This document shows positions 1-12,900 of a stretch of 64,000 bases of DNA, piece after piece. How positions within the stretch are numbered: the first letter of the stretch is position 1; every line of letters starts with the position of its first letter. Under the pieces are notes generated by a model. That model was not told the DNA's origin. It saw nothing but the letters and a program-made list of their open reading frames with translations, and did no database searches. Both the position numbers and the translations under genes were made by a program. This DNA comes from Telmatactis stephensoni (taxonomy: Eukaryota > Cnidaria > Anthozoa > Actiniaria > Isophelliidae), in the NCBI GenBank assembly GCA_029948255.1, contig JALIZF010001504.1, positions 62,001 to 126,000 of the forward strand. Reading direction: 5' to 3'.

Positions 1-84
1 CCCTGTGGTAATTGCCTTTTGCAAAAGTCCTTGAATGAAAGCACAGGATTAAGATTATTAATTCTACGAACATTGCGTATTCAG

Positions 85-1452
85 GCAGCCGACTGCAACA
101 GAGACGTCGCAGCTCCCTTACACAGCACTCATCAAATTCTCATGGTCTGCGAACTCCTGGGAATCGAACCAGCAGTCATCCCAATCAACCCAAATCAGAA
201 GAACAAAGAATTTCGTAATATTATCACCTCGGGCAAGTTGCCAGCTCTGGTTTATGGGACGGAGGAACCGTACACTGTCATTGATGATAGTACAGAGGAG
301 ATCATCGAGTTTCTCGAGCGAGCTGTTGAAAAAATAGACCCTGATCCACATAAACGACTGAAAAGCTCCAACAAGGCTGCTTTAGGTATGTACATCATAT
401 ATATACTAGTTATACAATGGTTTCAAGTGGAATACCGTGGATTATTCCACGAGAAAACATTGTATACAGTGGCGGATCTAGACATTTTGAAAGGGGGGGG
501 GCACCATTTTACAAAACACGTTGGTGGAGGCGTAAACCTCAAACCCCCTTCTAAAGTAACCTCGCAAGGCTTTAGCAAGCCATAAAATTGTAAGATGCTG
601 AAACAACCTATATCATTATCCTTTTGCGCGAAGCGAGCGCGAATTTAAGCTAAGGCGCGTCAATTCGATTACAATTACGATAAAACCAACAACATTTAGA
701 AAGTAAAGCTTTGAGAAAGCATGTTGTCCTACATGTTCAGACAGAATAGAGAGAGAGTGAGTGAGAGAGTTAAAGAAAATAATAAATAGGGGCCTATTGA
801 AAAGGGAGAGGAACCGGCCCCCAGGTCCCCCTCCCCACTTGAATCCGCCGCTAGTATAATTATATTATCTCACAACATAGAAACCGTATTGTTTCAGGGG
901 GTTTCTAGGTCCTTAGTTTCCGATGCAAACGTCTCAGTTGGAAGCTGTTAAAGCCGGTTACACGAGCAAAATTAATAACAGATTTTCTTTCACTTTTATT
1001 TTTTTGGGGGGGGGGGGGGGGAAGGTGGCTGGTGTACAAAATTTGACAGAACTTTTCAGTTTTCTTGCCAGAGGCTTTCTGATATCAAGCTTATTTGACT
1101 TTAATTTTCAGGATTACAACGCAGAAGTTTCCTCTCTTCATTCCGTATGATGATGCGTAACAAAGCAATGGAAGAGAAAGCCAAAGCTTCACTTATGGAC
1201 GACCTGCACTGGCTAGACATCACTCTCACGGCACAAAACTCCAAGTTCTTGGATGGCGATACTTTCAAATTCCCTGATGCTCATCTATTGCCCCTCTTGC
1301 ATTTGATACGAGTTGCTGGCAAGTCCAAGAACTTTGAAATTCCTGAGAAATTCACGAAAGTTTGGGAGTATATCAGAGCAGCAGATGAAAACCCGGCTTT
1401 TGCAAAGCATAAGCCTTCAGATGAGTTGATTATCAGTCACTGGAGAGCCTAA
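85..1452 (+). CDS. CLIC-like (chloride intracellular channel / GST-fold) protein, C-terminal two exons, 5' partial
   Basis: Two exons join in frame: 85-385 (acceptor TTCAG before it, donor GTATGT after it) and 1112-1452 (acceptor TTTTCAG, stop TAA). Together they give about 213 residues. The first exon covers the thioredoxin-like half (LPALVYG followed by EEIIEFLE); the second covers the helical GST C-terminal half (FLDGDTFKFPDAHLLPLLH, then FEIPEKF), a pattern typical of CLIC proteins. Family members switch between soluble glutathione-dependent oxidoreductase and membrane-associated forms. The place where CLICs carry the reactive CPFS motif here reads APLH, so the redox cysteine appears absent in this stretch. 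The amino terminus must lie upstream of the window, since bases 1-84 look intronic. A CLIC-family call is better supported than a generic GST, but orthology to a numbered CLIC is not claimed. Confidence 0.75.
469..855. mobile_element. MITE with GGCGGAT-type terminal inverted repeats
   Basis: The left end reads AGTGGCGGATCTAG and the right end ATCCGCCGCTAG, forming imperfect terminal inverted repeats. It lies wholly in the CLIC-like intron. No ORF. A second element with similar GGCGGATCCAG ends lies at 26254-26587. Confidence 0.6.
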
Positions 1453-2657
1453 ATGTTGTTTAGCCTAACGGATATAAATATGTGCACGATGTAAAATTGC
1501 AAAAAGTCCATGCGGTTCAAATGGTCATGGAAAAGACTGCGGCAATTTTAGATTTTTTTCTATAAAGATACTATTTAGTTGAAGGTTAGAGTAAGGAATT
1601 CAAGAGCCTTTGCATCAAGCAGGCTTGTAACAAATGTCAATTCATGTGATTGGGTTACATTGTAAAAGTCATCAGAAAGTTATAGAAAAATTATTGAATT
1701 TTCTTTCCCATTTTCTGTGCGACCGGATGCTAATTTGTCGTAATGGATAGAGCAGTGCTGACATACAATGATAATTCCAGTAACTTCGGAATAAGAGCGA
1801 AATATGCGAAACAATTTCCAAAACATCTCAACTTGATTCTAATGCTAAAGGCATGGGAGTGGAATCGAAATGAGATTTTCGCGCGCAAAGATCCAGCTTT
1901 ACCCTCAGCTATAGGGCACACATTCACCGCAATTTATCAAACGTTCATTTCCTTTCCAATTGTATTTTTCAAAGGCCCCATTTTTCTTCCATTACTTAAT
2001 GAGTCTTAGTGAAACAAACTGCTTTTTGTAGTCAATGTTAAAAACAGTACATTTTATTTACAAAGTATGACGTTTGGAGCTTTCTTTAAAAATAGAATGC
2101 AAAAATAACCATAGGTAACCAAAATTACATACGTTGAAAACTGACAAAAGATATTATCAAAAAGTTTTCCCTTGCATTGAGTACGAATGGGAATTTCTCG
2201 CTTCTTATTGACCGAATCGAAATATGGCGGCAAATTTGAATAACTATTGTTCTGAACTGACTAGCCTCGTGTTCACGCAGAAACACAAAAGCGTTTTCAC
2301 ATGAATGAGAGGCTAGTCAGTATAAAACAATAGTTATTCAAATTTGTTGCCATATTTCGATTCAGTGTATACTGGTACGTGTATATTTCTTACTTTTAAA
2401 CCCGTAGTGGGAAGCGGAAGGGAGTCTAGTAAGACTGGTAGACCATAGCCCGCCTGTACAAGGAGATTGCGGGCAACCCTCGGGATTTTCATGAACTCTC
2501 CATCATTATGAAACGTTTAATTTGTGTCAGTCCATGTCATGAGTGTGCTGAGCTTGTCTGTATCAGAAGTTGTGAGCCTGTAAACATGAGGTTTTGAGTC
2601 TGTATGAAAGATCACGCTTTGCCTTATCTGCTATTATATATCTACGTGGACAAGATA
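1453..2657. other. Intergenic space between convergent CLIC-like and EED genes
   Basis: No gene is visible. The two genes converge here. The minus-strand AATAAA near 2051-2056 is a possible EED poly(A) signal about 600 bp past the stop. A 160-bp hairpin MITE at 2211-2373 is the only structured feature. Confidence 0.5.
2211..2373. mobile_element. Hairpin MITE
   Basis: GAATCGAAATATGGCGGCAA on the left is mirrored by TTGTTGCCATATTTCGATTC on the right. The arms continue inward through AATAACTATTGTT and a central ACTAGCCTC/GAGGCTAGT pair. Near-perfect palindrome without coding capacity, in the possible EED 3' UTR region. Confidence 0.75.
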
Positions 2658-5600
2658 TCACCGCAAGCGATCCCAGCGCCAAACAGTTCCATCGTCACAA
2701 ACACAAATAAGTATCCTGAAAATACATAACATTTTTGTTTAAAAAGTAAAGAAGATAAAGAAGATGAAACTGTGCGGAAGGCAAGAGCAAGAGAGAGAGA
2801 TCAGGGCAAATACACAAGAAGAGAAAGGCCAGGATGGAGGGAAAGTTGATTGTGATGTCAGAGGAGAAACTATTGTAGGGGAGGGGAGAGGTTGATTCAG
2901 TAACTCACTTTCCATCAAAGCTAAAAGCAGTTTGTCGAATTGCAGCTGTACATTTGTTGTGAACCAAAGTAGAACACCTATGGAAAATAAATCAGATGGA
3001 AAACAAGCTTACTAGGGTCTACCATACCTTGCCTTACTAGGGTCTACCATACCTTGCCTTACTAGGGTCTACCATACCTTGTCTTACTAGGGTCTACCAT
3101 ACCCTGTCTTACTAGGGTCTACCATACCTTACCTTACTAGGGTCTACCATACCTTGTCTTACTAGGGTCTACCATACCTTGTCTTATTAGGGTCTACCAT
3201 ACCTTACCTTACTAGGGTCTACCATACCTTGTCTTACTAGGGTCTACCATACCTTGTCTTACTAGGGTCTACCATACCTTGTCTTACTAGGGTCTACCAT
3301 ACCTTGTCTTACTAGGGTCTACCATACCCTGTCTTACTAGGGTCTACCATACCTTGTCTTACTAGGGTCTACCATACCTTGTCTTACTAGGGTCAACCAT
3401 ACCTTGTCTTACTAGGGTCTACCATACCTTGTCTTACTAGGGTCTACCATACCTTGTCTTACTAGGGTCTACCATACCTTATCTTACGAGGGTCTACCAT
3501 ACCCTGTCTTACTAGGGTCTACCATACCTTGCTTTACTGGGGTCTTCAAAACCAATGTCCCATACAAACACTTTTCCTGCTTGGTTACCAGCGGCCATTA
3601 ACTAAGAAAACAATTAAACTTTGAGTTACAGTCCAGCCCTTCTGGAACTTTCCCATGGAAACTATTTACATGGTAGATTTTAGCATCTTTTATAATAGAT
3701 ATAGAGTTTGGTGTCATACTGAAATTGTTCTAAATTCTATTGATATCCTTAAAACAACTATATACTGGTGGTGGATATGTGATGTAACATACGCGTTGTT
3801 CATAGTCCAGTGAAAATCTCATGTACCAGATATCACACTGATGGAAGTCAAATCTACAGAATACAAAGAGAAACAGGTTTTACTTACAAAGGCTCATGCA
3901 ATAGCTCAGTGGTTAGAGCATCTCACGACTTGTACACAGAGTGTCAGCCTTTTAATTACAATGTGGGTCTTGGGGTCTGGTGATATGCGGGTGGGGAGTA
4001 TTTTATACTCAACAAAACTACTACCAAACCTATTACTCACTTTTTTATCAGAAAACATTGTCAGTTTCTTTACACTATAAATTCTATAATACATAAATCT
4101 CTAGTTAAACAACCAACAATGTTTTGATCCTGAGCTGTGCTTCATTGCCAGACTTGGGTTGCACAAAGGCAGCCTAGTGTACCATTAAGGCCTTCAACGT
4201 GATGGCATTGAGCTGTGCTAATATAGCTTAATTAACATATGATCATGGGCTGCAATGCGGAGAACTGCCCCCTATACTATCATTATTACCTGTGCAATAC
4301 TTCGACACCATGATCGCTGTTACCAGTCTATTACAGACAGAAAAAAATATCAGTTTCTGAGTCATCATTAACAGTCATTAACAGATGTAAAAATATGTTG
4401 TAAGACAAACATACTTTTTGAAGAATTTCTTCAAGCTTTCCATCAGGTTTCCAGCACACTACACAGTTTTCACAAGACTACAATGAAAAGTGCAATTGAA
4501 AAGATGTCCAAATGTGAGAATTTAGGAGAAGTACAGCAAATGAGCATTAACAAAGAGAAGGGCAGGGAGCAGGGAGGGAGGGAGGGAGGAGGGAGAGATG
4601 GGAAGAAAGAAGGTAGGAAGGAATGTAGGAAGGAAGGAAGGAAGGAAGGAAGGAAGGAGAGGGGAGTGACAGGGAGAGAAGTAAGCAAGGAGCGAAAGAA
4701 AATGGAAGGAATGAAAAGAATGAATGAAAGGATAAATGGAGGGCAAAATGAAAGGAAAAAAGTAGGAAATATTAAAACAGTAAGAAAAAAATGAGAATAA
4801 ACGAATTTAAAATATAAACGGAAAAAAAGAAAAAAGTTTTACACAATGATATAAAGTATGAATCATAAAATGTATGTACAACATTGTACCTTTGAAAGGA
4901 CAAGATCTCCCAACCATCGCACACAGTCAACATAGTTCCTATGAATATCTCTTGTTGTAAAGTTTGGGTAGTGAAGATGAGCAGTTTTGAATGGTCTACA
5001 ATCACAAATGATTTGAAATTTCAATCCTCAGAAAATAGCTTAAAATAAAAAACAGGAGTCAGATTGTTTTTGGACAGTCAGATTATTTTTGTGAAGTGAT
5101 TATTAATCGAAATGCCCGTATTTTTCGATAAATATAAATCGAGTTTGACGTGCCAAATTCGTTTATTAATCGAAAAATGCGTATATGAAGATTCTGCTTT
5201 TTGCGCGTACGAAAGCAGAATCTTCATAAAACTTTAATTCTTTGTTCTGCAAAATGTATTATGAACATTTTTACTTTTTTTGACGTTCTCAAAAATTTCT
5301 AATCACTTTGTTTTCTGGTTGGTTGCTGTGGTTGTCTTCAGAAATTTTTCTGGACTTGGAAAGCCAATTTGAAGTCAGCTCATTTTTTTGTTTACATATA
5401 ATGACAGCCAATCATCAAGCGAGAAACGTTTTCTGTTTCTCCGCCCGCTTTTCTCCGCCCTCATTTGCAGTGTCAGTAGTTTTATAATTCACAAATCAAA
5501 AGTTATAAATTACACAAGTTAAATTATACAAGTTTATAATAATCTGGAGTCTTTTTCGCGTGAATTCACTTTCAAAAACAAACAAATATATTTTTCTTTT

Positions 5601-8600
5601 TACGTTCTAAAGAAAATTTTCATTCACTTTGTCTTTTCTTGACTTGGAAAGCCAATTTGAAGTCGACTCATTTTTTGACCAATCATCGTTTGTTTACATA
5701 TAATGACAGCCAATCATCAAGCGAAAACGTTTTCTGTTTCTCCGCCCGCTTTTCTCCGCCTCATTTGCATATTGATCAATAGTGTCGGTAGTTTTATAAC
5801 TCACAAATCAAAAGTTATAAACTACACAAGTTAAATTACAAAAGTTTATAATAATACGGAATTTTTTTCGCGTGAATTCACTTTCAAAACAAACAAATAT
5901 TTTTTTTTCCTATTTTACGTTCTAGAAAACTTTTATTCACTTTGTCTTTGACTTGCAGGTTCTCTTGACTTGGAAAGCCAGTTTGAAGTCGACTCATTTT
6001 TTGACCAATCATGGTGTGTTTAAGTAGAGACAGCCAATCACCATGCGAGAATTACTTTCTGATTCTCCGCCTTCTTTTCTCCGCCCTCATTTGCATATGC
6101 ACTCTCTAAACTATTAAAAGCAAAACATTTTCATTTTTGTCTCTAAACTTCTGAGTTAAAAATTCAGGATTTTGTACATTCACGCGAACAAAACTCCGTA
6201 AAATTATAAACTTGTGTAATTTATAACTTTTGATTTGTGAAGCTACCAACATGCATTTTTGAATCTTACTTGATCAATATGCAAATGAGGGCGGAGAAAA
6301 GAGGGCGGAGAAACAGAAAGTAATTCTCGCATGGTGATTGGCTGTCTCTACTTAAACACACCATGATTGGTCAAAAAAATGAGTCGACTTCAAACTGGCT
6401 TTCCAAGTCAAGAGAACCTGGAAGTCAAAGACAAAGTGAATGAAAATTTTCTAGAACGTAAAATAGGGGGAAAAAAATATTTGTTTGTTTTGAAAGTGAA
6501 TTCACACGAAAAAAAATTCCGGATTATTATATACTTGTGTAATTTAACTTGTGTAATTTATAACTTTTGATTTGTGAGTTATAAAACTACCGACACTGAT
6601 AAACAAAAATGCATTTTTGAATCGTACTTGATCAATATGCAAATGAGGGCGGAGAAAAGCGGGCGGAGAAACAGAAAACGTTTCTCGCTTGATGATTGGC
6701 TGTCATTATATGTAAACAAAAAAATGAGCTGACTTCAAATTGGCTTTCCAAGTCCAGAAAAACTTCTGAAGACAACCACAGCAGCCAACCAGAAAACAAT
6801 GTGATTAGAAATTTTTGAGAACGTCAAAAAAGTAAAAGTCTTCACAATACATTTTACAGAACAAATAATTAAAGTTTTATGAAGATTCTGCTTTCGTACG
6901 CGGAAAAGCAGAGACCTTGTTCCTCGCTCTTCTATAAAATCATAAACTAAATTGTCAGTTTTCGGCTCTGTCTTAACAACTACGAAATTCACTCAACTAC
7001 TTTTTAACTCGTGGATTGCAAATTCACCAGTTATAGTGAGGGGTCAGAATATGCAAATGAGTCACTCACTCACTCGCAAATCTGTAAACATACGGAACCT
7101 TACAATAATACCTTATATGGTTGAGAGTTTAAAACTGTCTGTCCGTCCGAGGATATCGCATAAATAGTATAAACAAACATGTGGGAGTGGAAGGGAGGGG
7201 ATGTGTGGGAAGGAGGGCAAGGAAGGGAGTGGAGGGTGGGGGAGGTGGGCGGTTAAGGGAGGGGAGGGTGGGGAGGAGAAGAAGGAGAGGGAAAATTGAA
7301 CCAATCTGGCTGATATCAAGCGACATGGAGCGACTCGCTGTCAGCGCTATTTCAGAGCTGGACATCAGTTCGAATTCTAGCAGAAACTGCCCTCGGATGA
7401 CTTCAGATTTATAAAAGTCAATATTATTTTGAGGTAGAGTATTTTGAGGTTGCTAATATAATGTCTCATCAACATTACTATCATTTCCATGATTATCCAT
7501 CACTGTATTTTTATCTGCTAACATTGAGCATGATTGACAATAAAGTGCATTCAATATAATCATGACATTGTACAAAATACAGATTGCACTAAATAAGTTA
7601 ATAATACTGAAAAATCATTTGTTTTCCATTGTTTATTTGGTGTAATTTTGCACCATTTACCAATTCCTGTTTCCTGGCTTAATTATTGAATACACCCTAG
7701 TCACCTTATTACGCAAAGGCAAGAATCTCCTAGTCTTTCTAGTTAAAATAAACATTGTAAATATTGTTAGTTAATTTAATAGTTCGTTTTTAACACGGCT
7801 CTCAGGAAGAGCATGACTGTAGACACCGTGTAAGCAAATATTATGTGCAAGCAGTGGTGAAATATTATTAATTTAAACAAACTACTGATCTATTAAAGAC
7901 AATATCTTCGTACTGTCTTTAATAAGCTTACATGTCTGTCCTCAAGTGAAGTTCTCTGCCACAAATCGATCTGTGTCGTGTTCTTGGACGATCAATACAT
8001 TATAAGTTGATTACAACAGCTGGTAAGAAGGTTATCACTAAATTCGAGAATTCGATATTAACGATTAAAGCAAAGTATATCTTGAGATTAAAAGCCAATA
8101 GTTCGAAAAATTCCGATTGATAGCGTCTGCCATTTTGTTCTCCTAATCTCTCGCGACCACAGGAAGCCTCGTGGTCAACAGTGTACCCCAAAGGCTTCTG
8201 GGTAATTTGCCGATTTGCGACGTTGATAGATAGATAGACCGAAAAGGTAAACCTAGACTCGAGCTACCACAGGTAGCCCGAGTAATGAAGGGTCTCTGGT
8301 TGATGTAGTAGGTAATTTATATTTTCGCCTTCAAATGAAAACTCGTCATTTCACTAAAATGTATTGTTTGGGCTTCCTGTGGTCATTTCGGTCAATCCAC
8401 GAGTTACCTCCACCATTGGCGGTTTGATTGAAATGAGCAGTCTATCGACTTGTGAGCTCGGAATGAATTTGGCATTTATTAATCAAAAAAATACAGGCAT
8501 TTCGATTAATTATCACTTTCCAAAAACAATCTGACTGTCCAAAAACAATCTGATTCCTGTTAAAAGCAACTTTAATATATCAAAATATATCAAGTACATA

Positions 8601-9945
8601 ATTATGCCTTCTTACTTTTTATCTTTGTTTGCATCATATAAATAGGAATTTTTGCAAGCCTACACACAAATGGACAGAAAAAATGGGTTATAAATACAAA
8701 TTATACAATGCAAGCTCATTAGTATCCACTAAGTGGCTTTCATCTTCTGAGGAACTCATTTGAACAATCACCATTCTCAACTCCACAAGGTGTTTTCTCA
8801 GTTTTAGCTCAAATTTCAAAACATTTTTCTCTAAATAATCCAAACAAAAACAACCTGTACTTAACCCTTATCCTTCTGCTGGCTGATTCTCATTGTGAAT
8901 TTTTGAAAAACTTGTGTTCACTTGCATATAATGGGAAAATGACTTGCATTCTCATTTGTTCTGGGCCTAACCATATACAAAGTTATATCTTTATCAACAA
9001 GGCATTAACGCCAACCTCTTGTATTGCATCTGTTTCTAAGTTCCACATCTTAAGAGAGTGATCCATGCCACAAGAGATAATCTTGGTTCCAAGAACATCA
9101 AAGTCCTGCAAAGCAAACACAAAGCTTATGTTCAGTCTTTCTTTTTACATCTAAAGTGTCCTCTATAGTCTACAATAATTCTTGGGTTGCATGTGACGTC
9201 ACGGCAGCCATCTTGGATGAACTTCAACAAAAGATTTCTCATCGCTTTTCTTGTTTGTTCATCCAACATGGCCACTGGTTCTTTGCCAGCAATAGACTTT
9301 AATTGCTTGCCTCAATGTTTTCCCATTACAGTCCTCTTGGGAACTGCATTCATTTGTTTGAAATGCTTTAATTAGGAAGACATAAAACAATGTTCATCTT
9401 GAACAAAGAATCTTAGTTCCCAAGAGGATTGTAATGGGAGTCCTGTAGTGAGTAATTGAAGCAAGAAGATAAGGTCTATTCAAGACATGCCTGCAAACAT
9501 GGACTTCCATGCATATATGACTTTTGTTTCCCCCAGGGGGGAGGGTCTGTGTCATGCCAGTTGTCTATAAAATCATTCAAAATTCCCGACATAACTGTGC
9601 CATGACCGTGTGGTACCATTTTCACAGTCATATGAAATCTACTCTATTGCTATACTTACCACACTCAGGACTTCATCTCTGTGTCCATCAACACCACCAA
9701 ATATGGCGACTAAAGCATCTGTCTTGACATTCCATAACCTTAGACTATGATCTGAAAAAACATTCAAATAATTTAAAATAAATATGTTTTTAAGACTGCC
9801 ATGACCTTTACTAGACTATATACTATCTTTTATGTGAGCTCAATGTTGACAAGCAATTTGAAGTTGCTGGTACCTGCAAACTAAGTGCCTAAAGGGAATG
9901 AACCCTCATTAAATTATCCTCTTCTTCATCATCATCATTATTAAT

Positions 9946-9990
<45 letters not shown>

Positions 9991-12900
9991 CCTCAGACTT
10001 TTATTTAGATTTTCTCCACTATATATTTACAAGACATATCAAACATACAATGATTATGGACATATATCTATATATCTATATAAACCATTAATATCAAGTC
10101 TGCTTACTTTTGTTGTAGTTGTTGTTATAATTTTGTTACTTATTTAGAAATACCTAAATATATCTTAATTGATTATTTTTGCTATCAACACTTAATTGAA
10201 ACACAGAACATTAGAAAAATTCATATAGAAAACTAAATATATTGTTACTTACTGTTAAATTAACTAAACGCGGTCTTAAGTCTTTCCCATTTTCCTTCAT
10301 GTAAAACTAATTTATTTTTTGCAACTGCAATATTTCTTTCGATTCTTTCAATATTTTTAAGGCAATTCTTGAATAACTCAAGAGATGGTGGATTTTTCTT
10401 GTCTCTAGACTTGTAGAGTAGTAGCTTATACATCAATAATATCATATTAATCTCTTTTTCATCTACTCCCTATTAGTATAGCTACTCCTCTACTTCTAGA
10501 TGTTCCATTAGCCAAAATTAACGAACCTTTTGTTCGTTTAGACCAATAGTCACATTAGTCACATTATTAATAATTATTATTATTTACATGATAGTCTAAT
10601 ATTTATCCAACAAATTAGATAGTGGTTGAGAAACCAGTCATTGTCCAGTTCCAAGATATGCTTCACGATTACCTCCCACATACAAAGGAATAAGTATGAG
10701 GCTACCGTATTTACTCGAATAAGCGCCCCGGCGCTTATTAAATTTTTCACGTCTAAAACAGGGCGCTTATTTGGGGGAGGCGCTTATTTGGGGGAGGCGC
10801 TTATTCAGCGGGAGGAAATGCGTACACAACTGTCAAAGCATGCTTTCCTCTTAATATCAATAATATCAATGTTATACTACTACAACAGTACTGGTATTAG
10901 TATACTTTAACAAGGTGCAAGGTGCTTTAATATTCGGGGGAGGCGCTTATTGATTTTTTTTGTCCAAAAAGGGGCGCTTATTCGGGCGAGGTACTTATTC
11001 AGGGGAGGCGCTTATTCGAGTAAATATGGTATGTGCATAAAGCTGATAAAACTTTTGTCTTGTTATGAATGTCTGAGCTTTATAAACATAACCTCATCTT
11101 GATTCCTTTGTATGAAACAAGTAAGTATATCTCCACTCGGAAGTTGGCTTCGGGTAAAAGCACTGGCTGCCAGCAATTACTGAGAACGCTGTGTGAGAGC
11201 TCACCTTTACTGCCTGATAGCAACAAATGTGGGTCGATAGGATGAAACTTGAGATCATTGATTGCTCCACCGTGACCTATGTAATGCTGAGAAACAAAGT
11301 GAAACTTAAATCTTCCAGGTAAATTATCACTACTAAGTGTTTAGCCTTGGTAGTTCCTACAGTACCAGACTGGTCTCCCAGGATGCAGACGATGCACTCT
11401 TTACCCCCTCTTCATTAAAACTCCATTTTAAAGGCCCACTTGGATGAAAATCAATGAAAATTGGAAATGTCTTGAAACTTAGTAAAACCTATCTGTAAGA
11501 CTCCCAATAATCACCAAAAGCAACATTTTCTTTACATTCAAACGAGACGAATAGAAATTGTCAAGTATTTTAGCATTTAAGTTGTGGGTAAATGATGTCA
11601 TTTACTCAACCCTATAATTGTTCTTTTAGACTTAATATCAAAATTTCTCATTGATAATGAGTTTGAAATGCAGAGTTTTGGGCAGAGGGTAGCTGGTTAT
11701 TCAGCTACGTTCATCTTCAGATAGAAATAAACAGTTTCCAATTTTCATTGATTTTCATCCAAGTGGGTCTTTAAAGCTACATGTAATTAATATTTAAAGC
11801 TAATAATTAAAGCTATACAAAATGGAATGAAGTCAAGGAGGGGTGAGGTGACTAAGGATTGAACTCAGGACCTCTCACTTGGAAGGCCGTGTACTAACCA
11901 TCTTAGCTGGACTTAATTGCTCCTAAGTTAGTTACCCTTTAACAATTTTCTATAATTGTTAAAAAGTTACTCTTAGAATACAAAGAACTGTTTTTATAGA
12001 AAACAATGTTATCACACAAACAAAATAAAATCTCCCAGCCTCTACTAATAGACTGATGCCAAGATCAATGGATACTGTTGCTGCATTGTACCATCCAACA
12101 TTTCTTATCAAGATTGCACTTAAAAATATATGTTGATTACTAGAAACCAGGGGTTTCATTAATAGGCAGTTACCGGTGGTTTATCGCCATCTGTTTTGCC
12201 ATTCACTGCCGGTTATTTTTTTCTAGTTATACAATATTTTAATGGTAGGACATCTGTATTTCAGATGCCTATCTTTAGTAGTGGAACCTGCTATTACTAA
12301 TGTTAATGAAACCACTGAGAAACTCCAACCATAATGTTTAGCTTGTGTATCATTTGAAAAGATTCAAAAATAGCCCCAAAAACATTACAGAATATAGTAT
12401 TGTAACACTTACCTTGATACATTTCATACTGATGGGACTATTCAAGAAAACAAAACAAAAATATTAGTCATTATTAACTAAAAGGGAGTACCCCAGGGAT
12501 CAATCCATGTACCTAATTAACCTAATGATTGCTTTGTTACCAGCAACAGCTATGAGTGGTTCTTCAGTATGGCTGCACTCAATGACACACACACACACCC
12601 CATAGTGAATGAAATGGGGTACCCCTACCCCCCCCCCCTCCAGGGGTCAATCAACATACCTAACAAAACTAATGATTGCTTTGTTACGAGCAACAGCTAT
12701 AAGTGGTTCTCAGTCTCCAGTATGACTGCACTTAATGACACTCCCAACCATAATGAATATAATGGAGTACCCTACCCCTACCCCCCTAAGGGTCAGTTCA
12801 CATACCTAATAAACCTAATGATTCCTTTGTTACCAGCAACAGCTACGAGAAGTTCTCCGGTATTAGGACTACAGGTCCATGCACAGGAATAAAAACTTTC

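Noticed and set aside
3008..3540. Regular 25-bp direct repeats resembling a CRISPR array
   Set aside because: There are no unique spacers, the unit is contiguous, and the sequence is a eukaryotic intron; it is a minisatellite.
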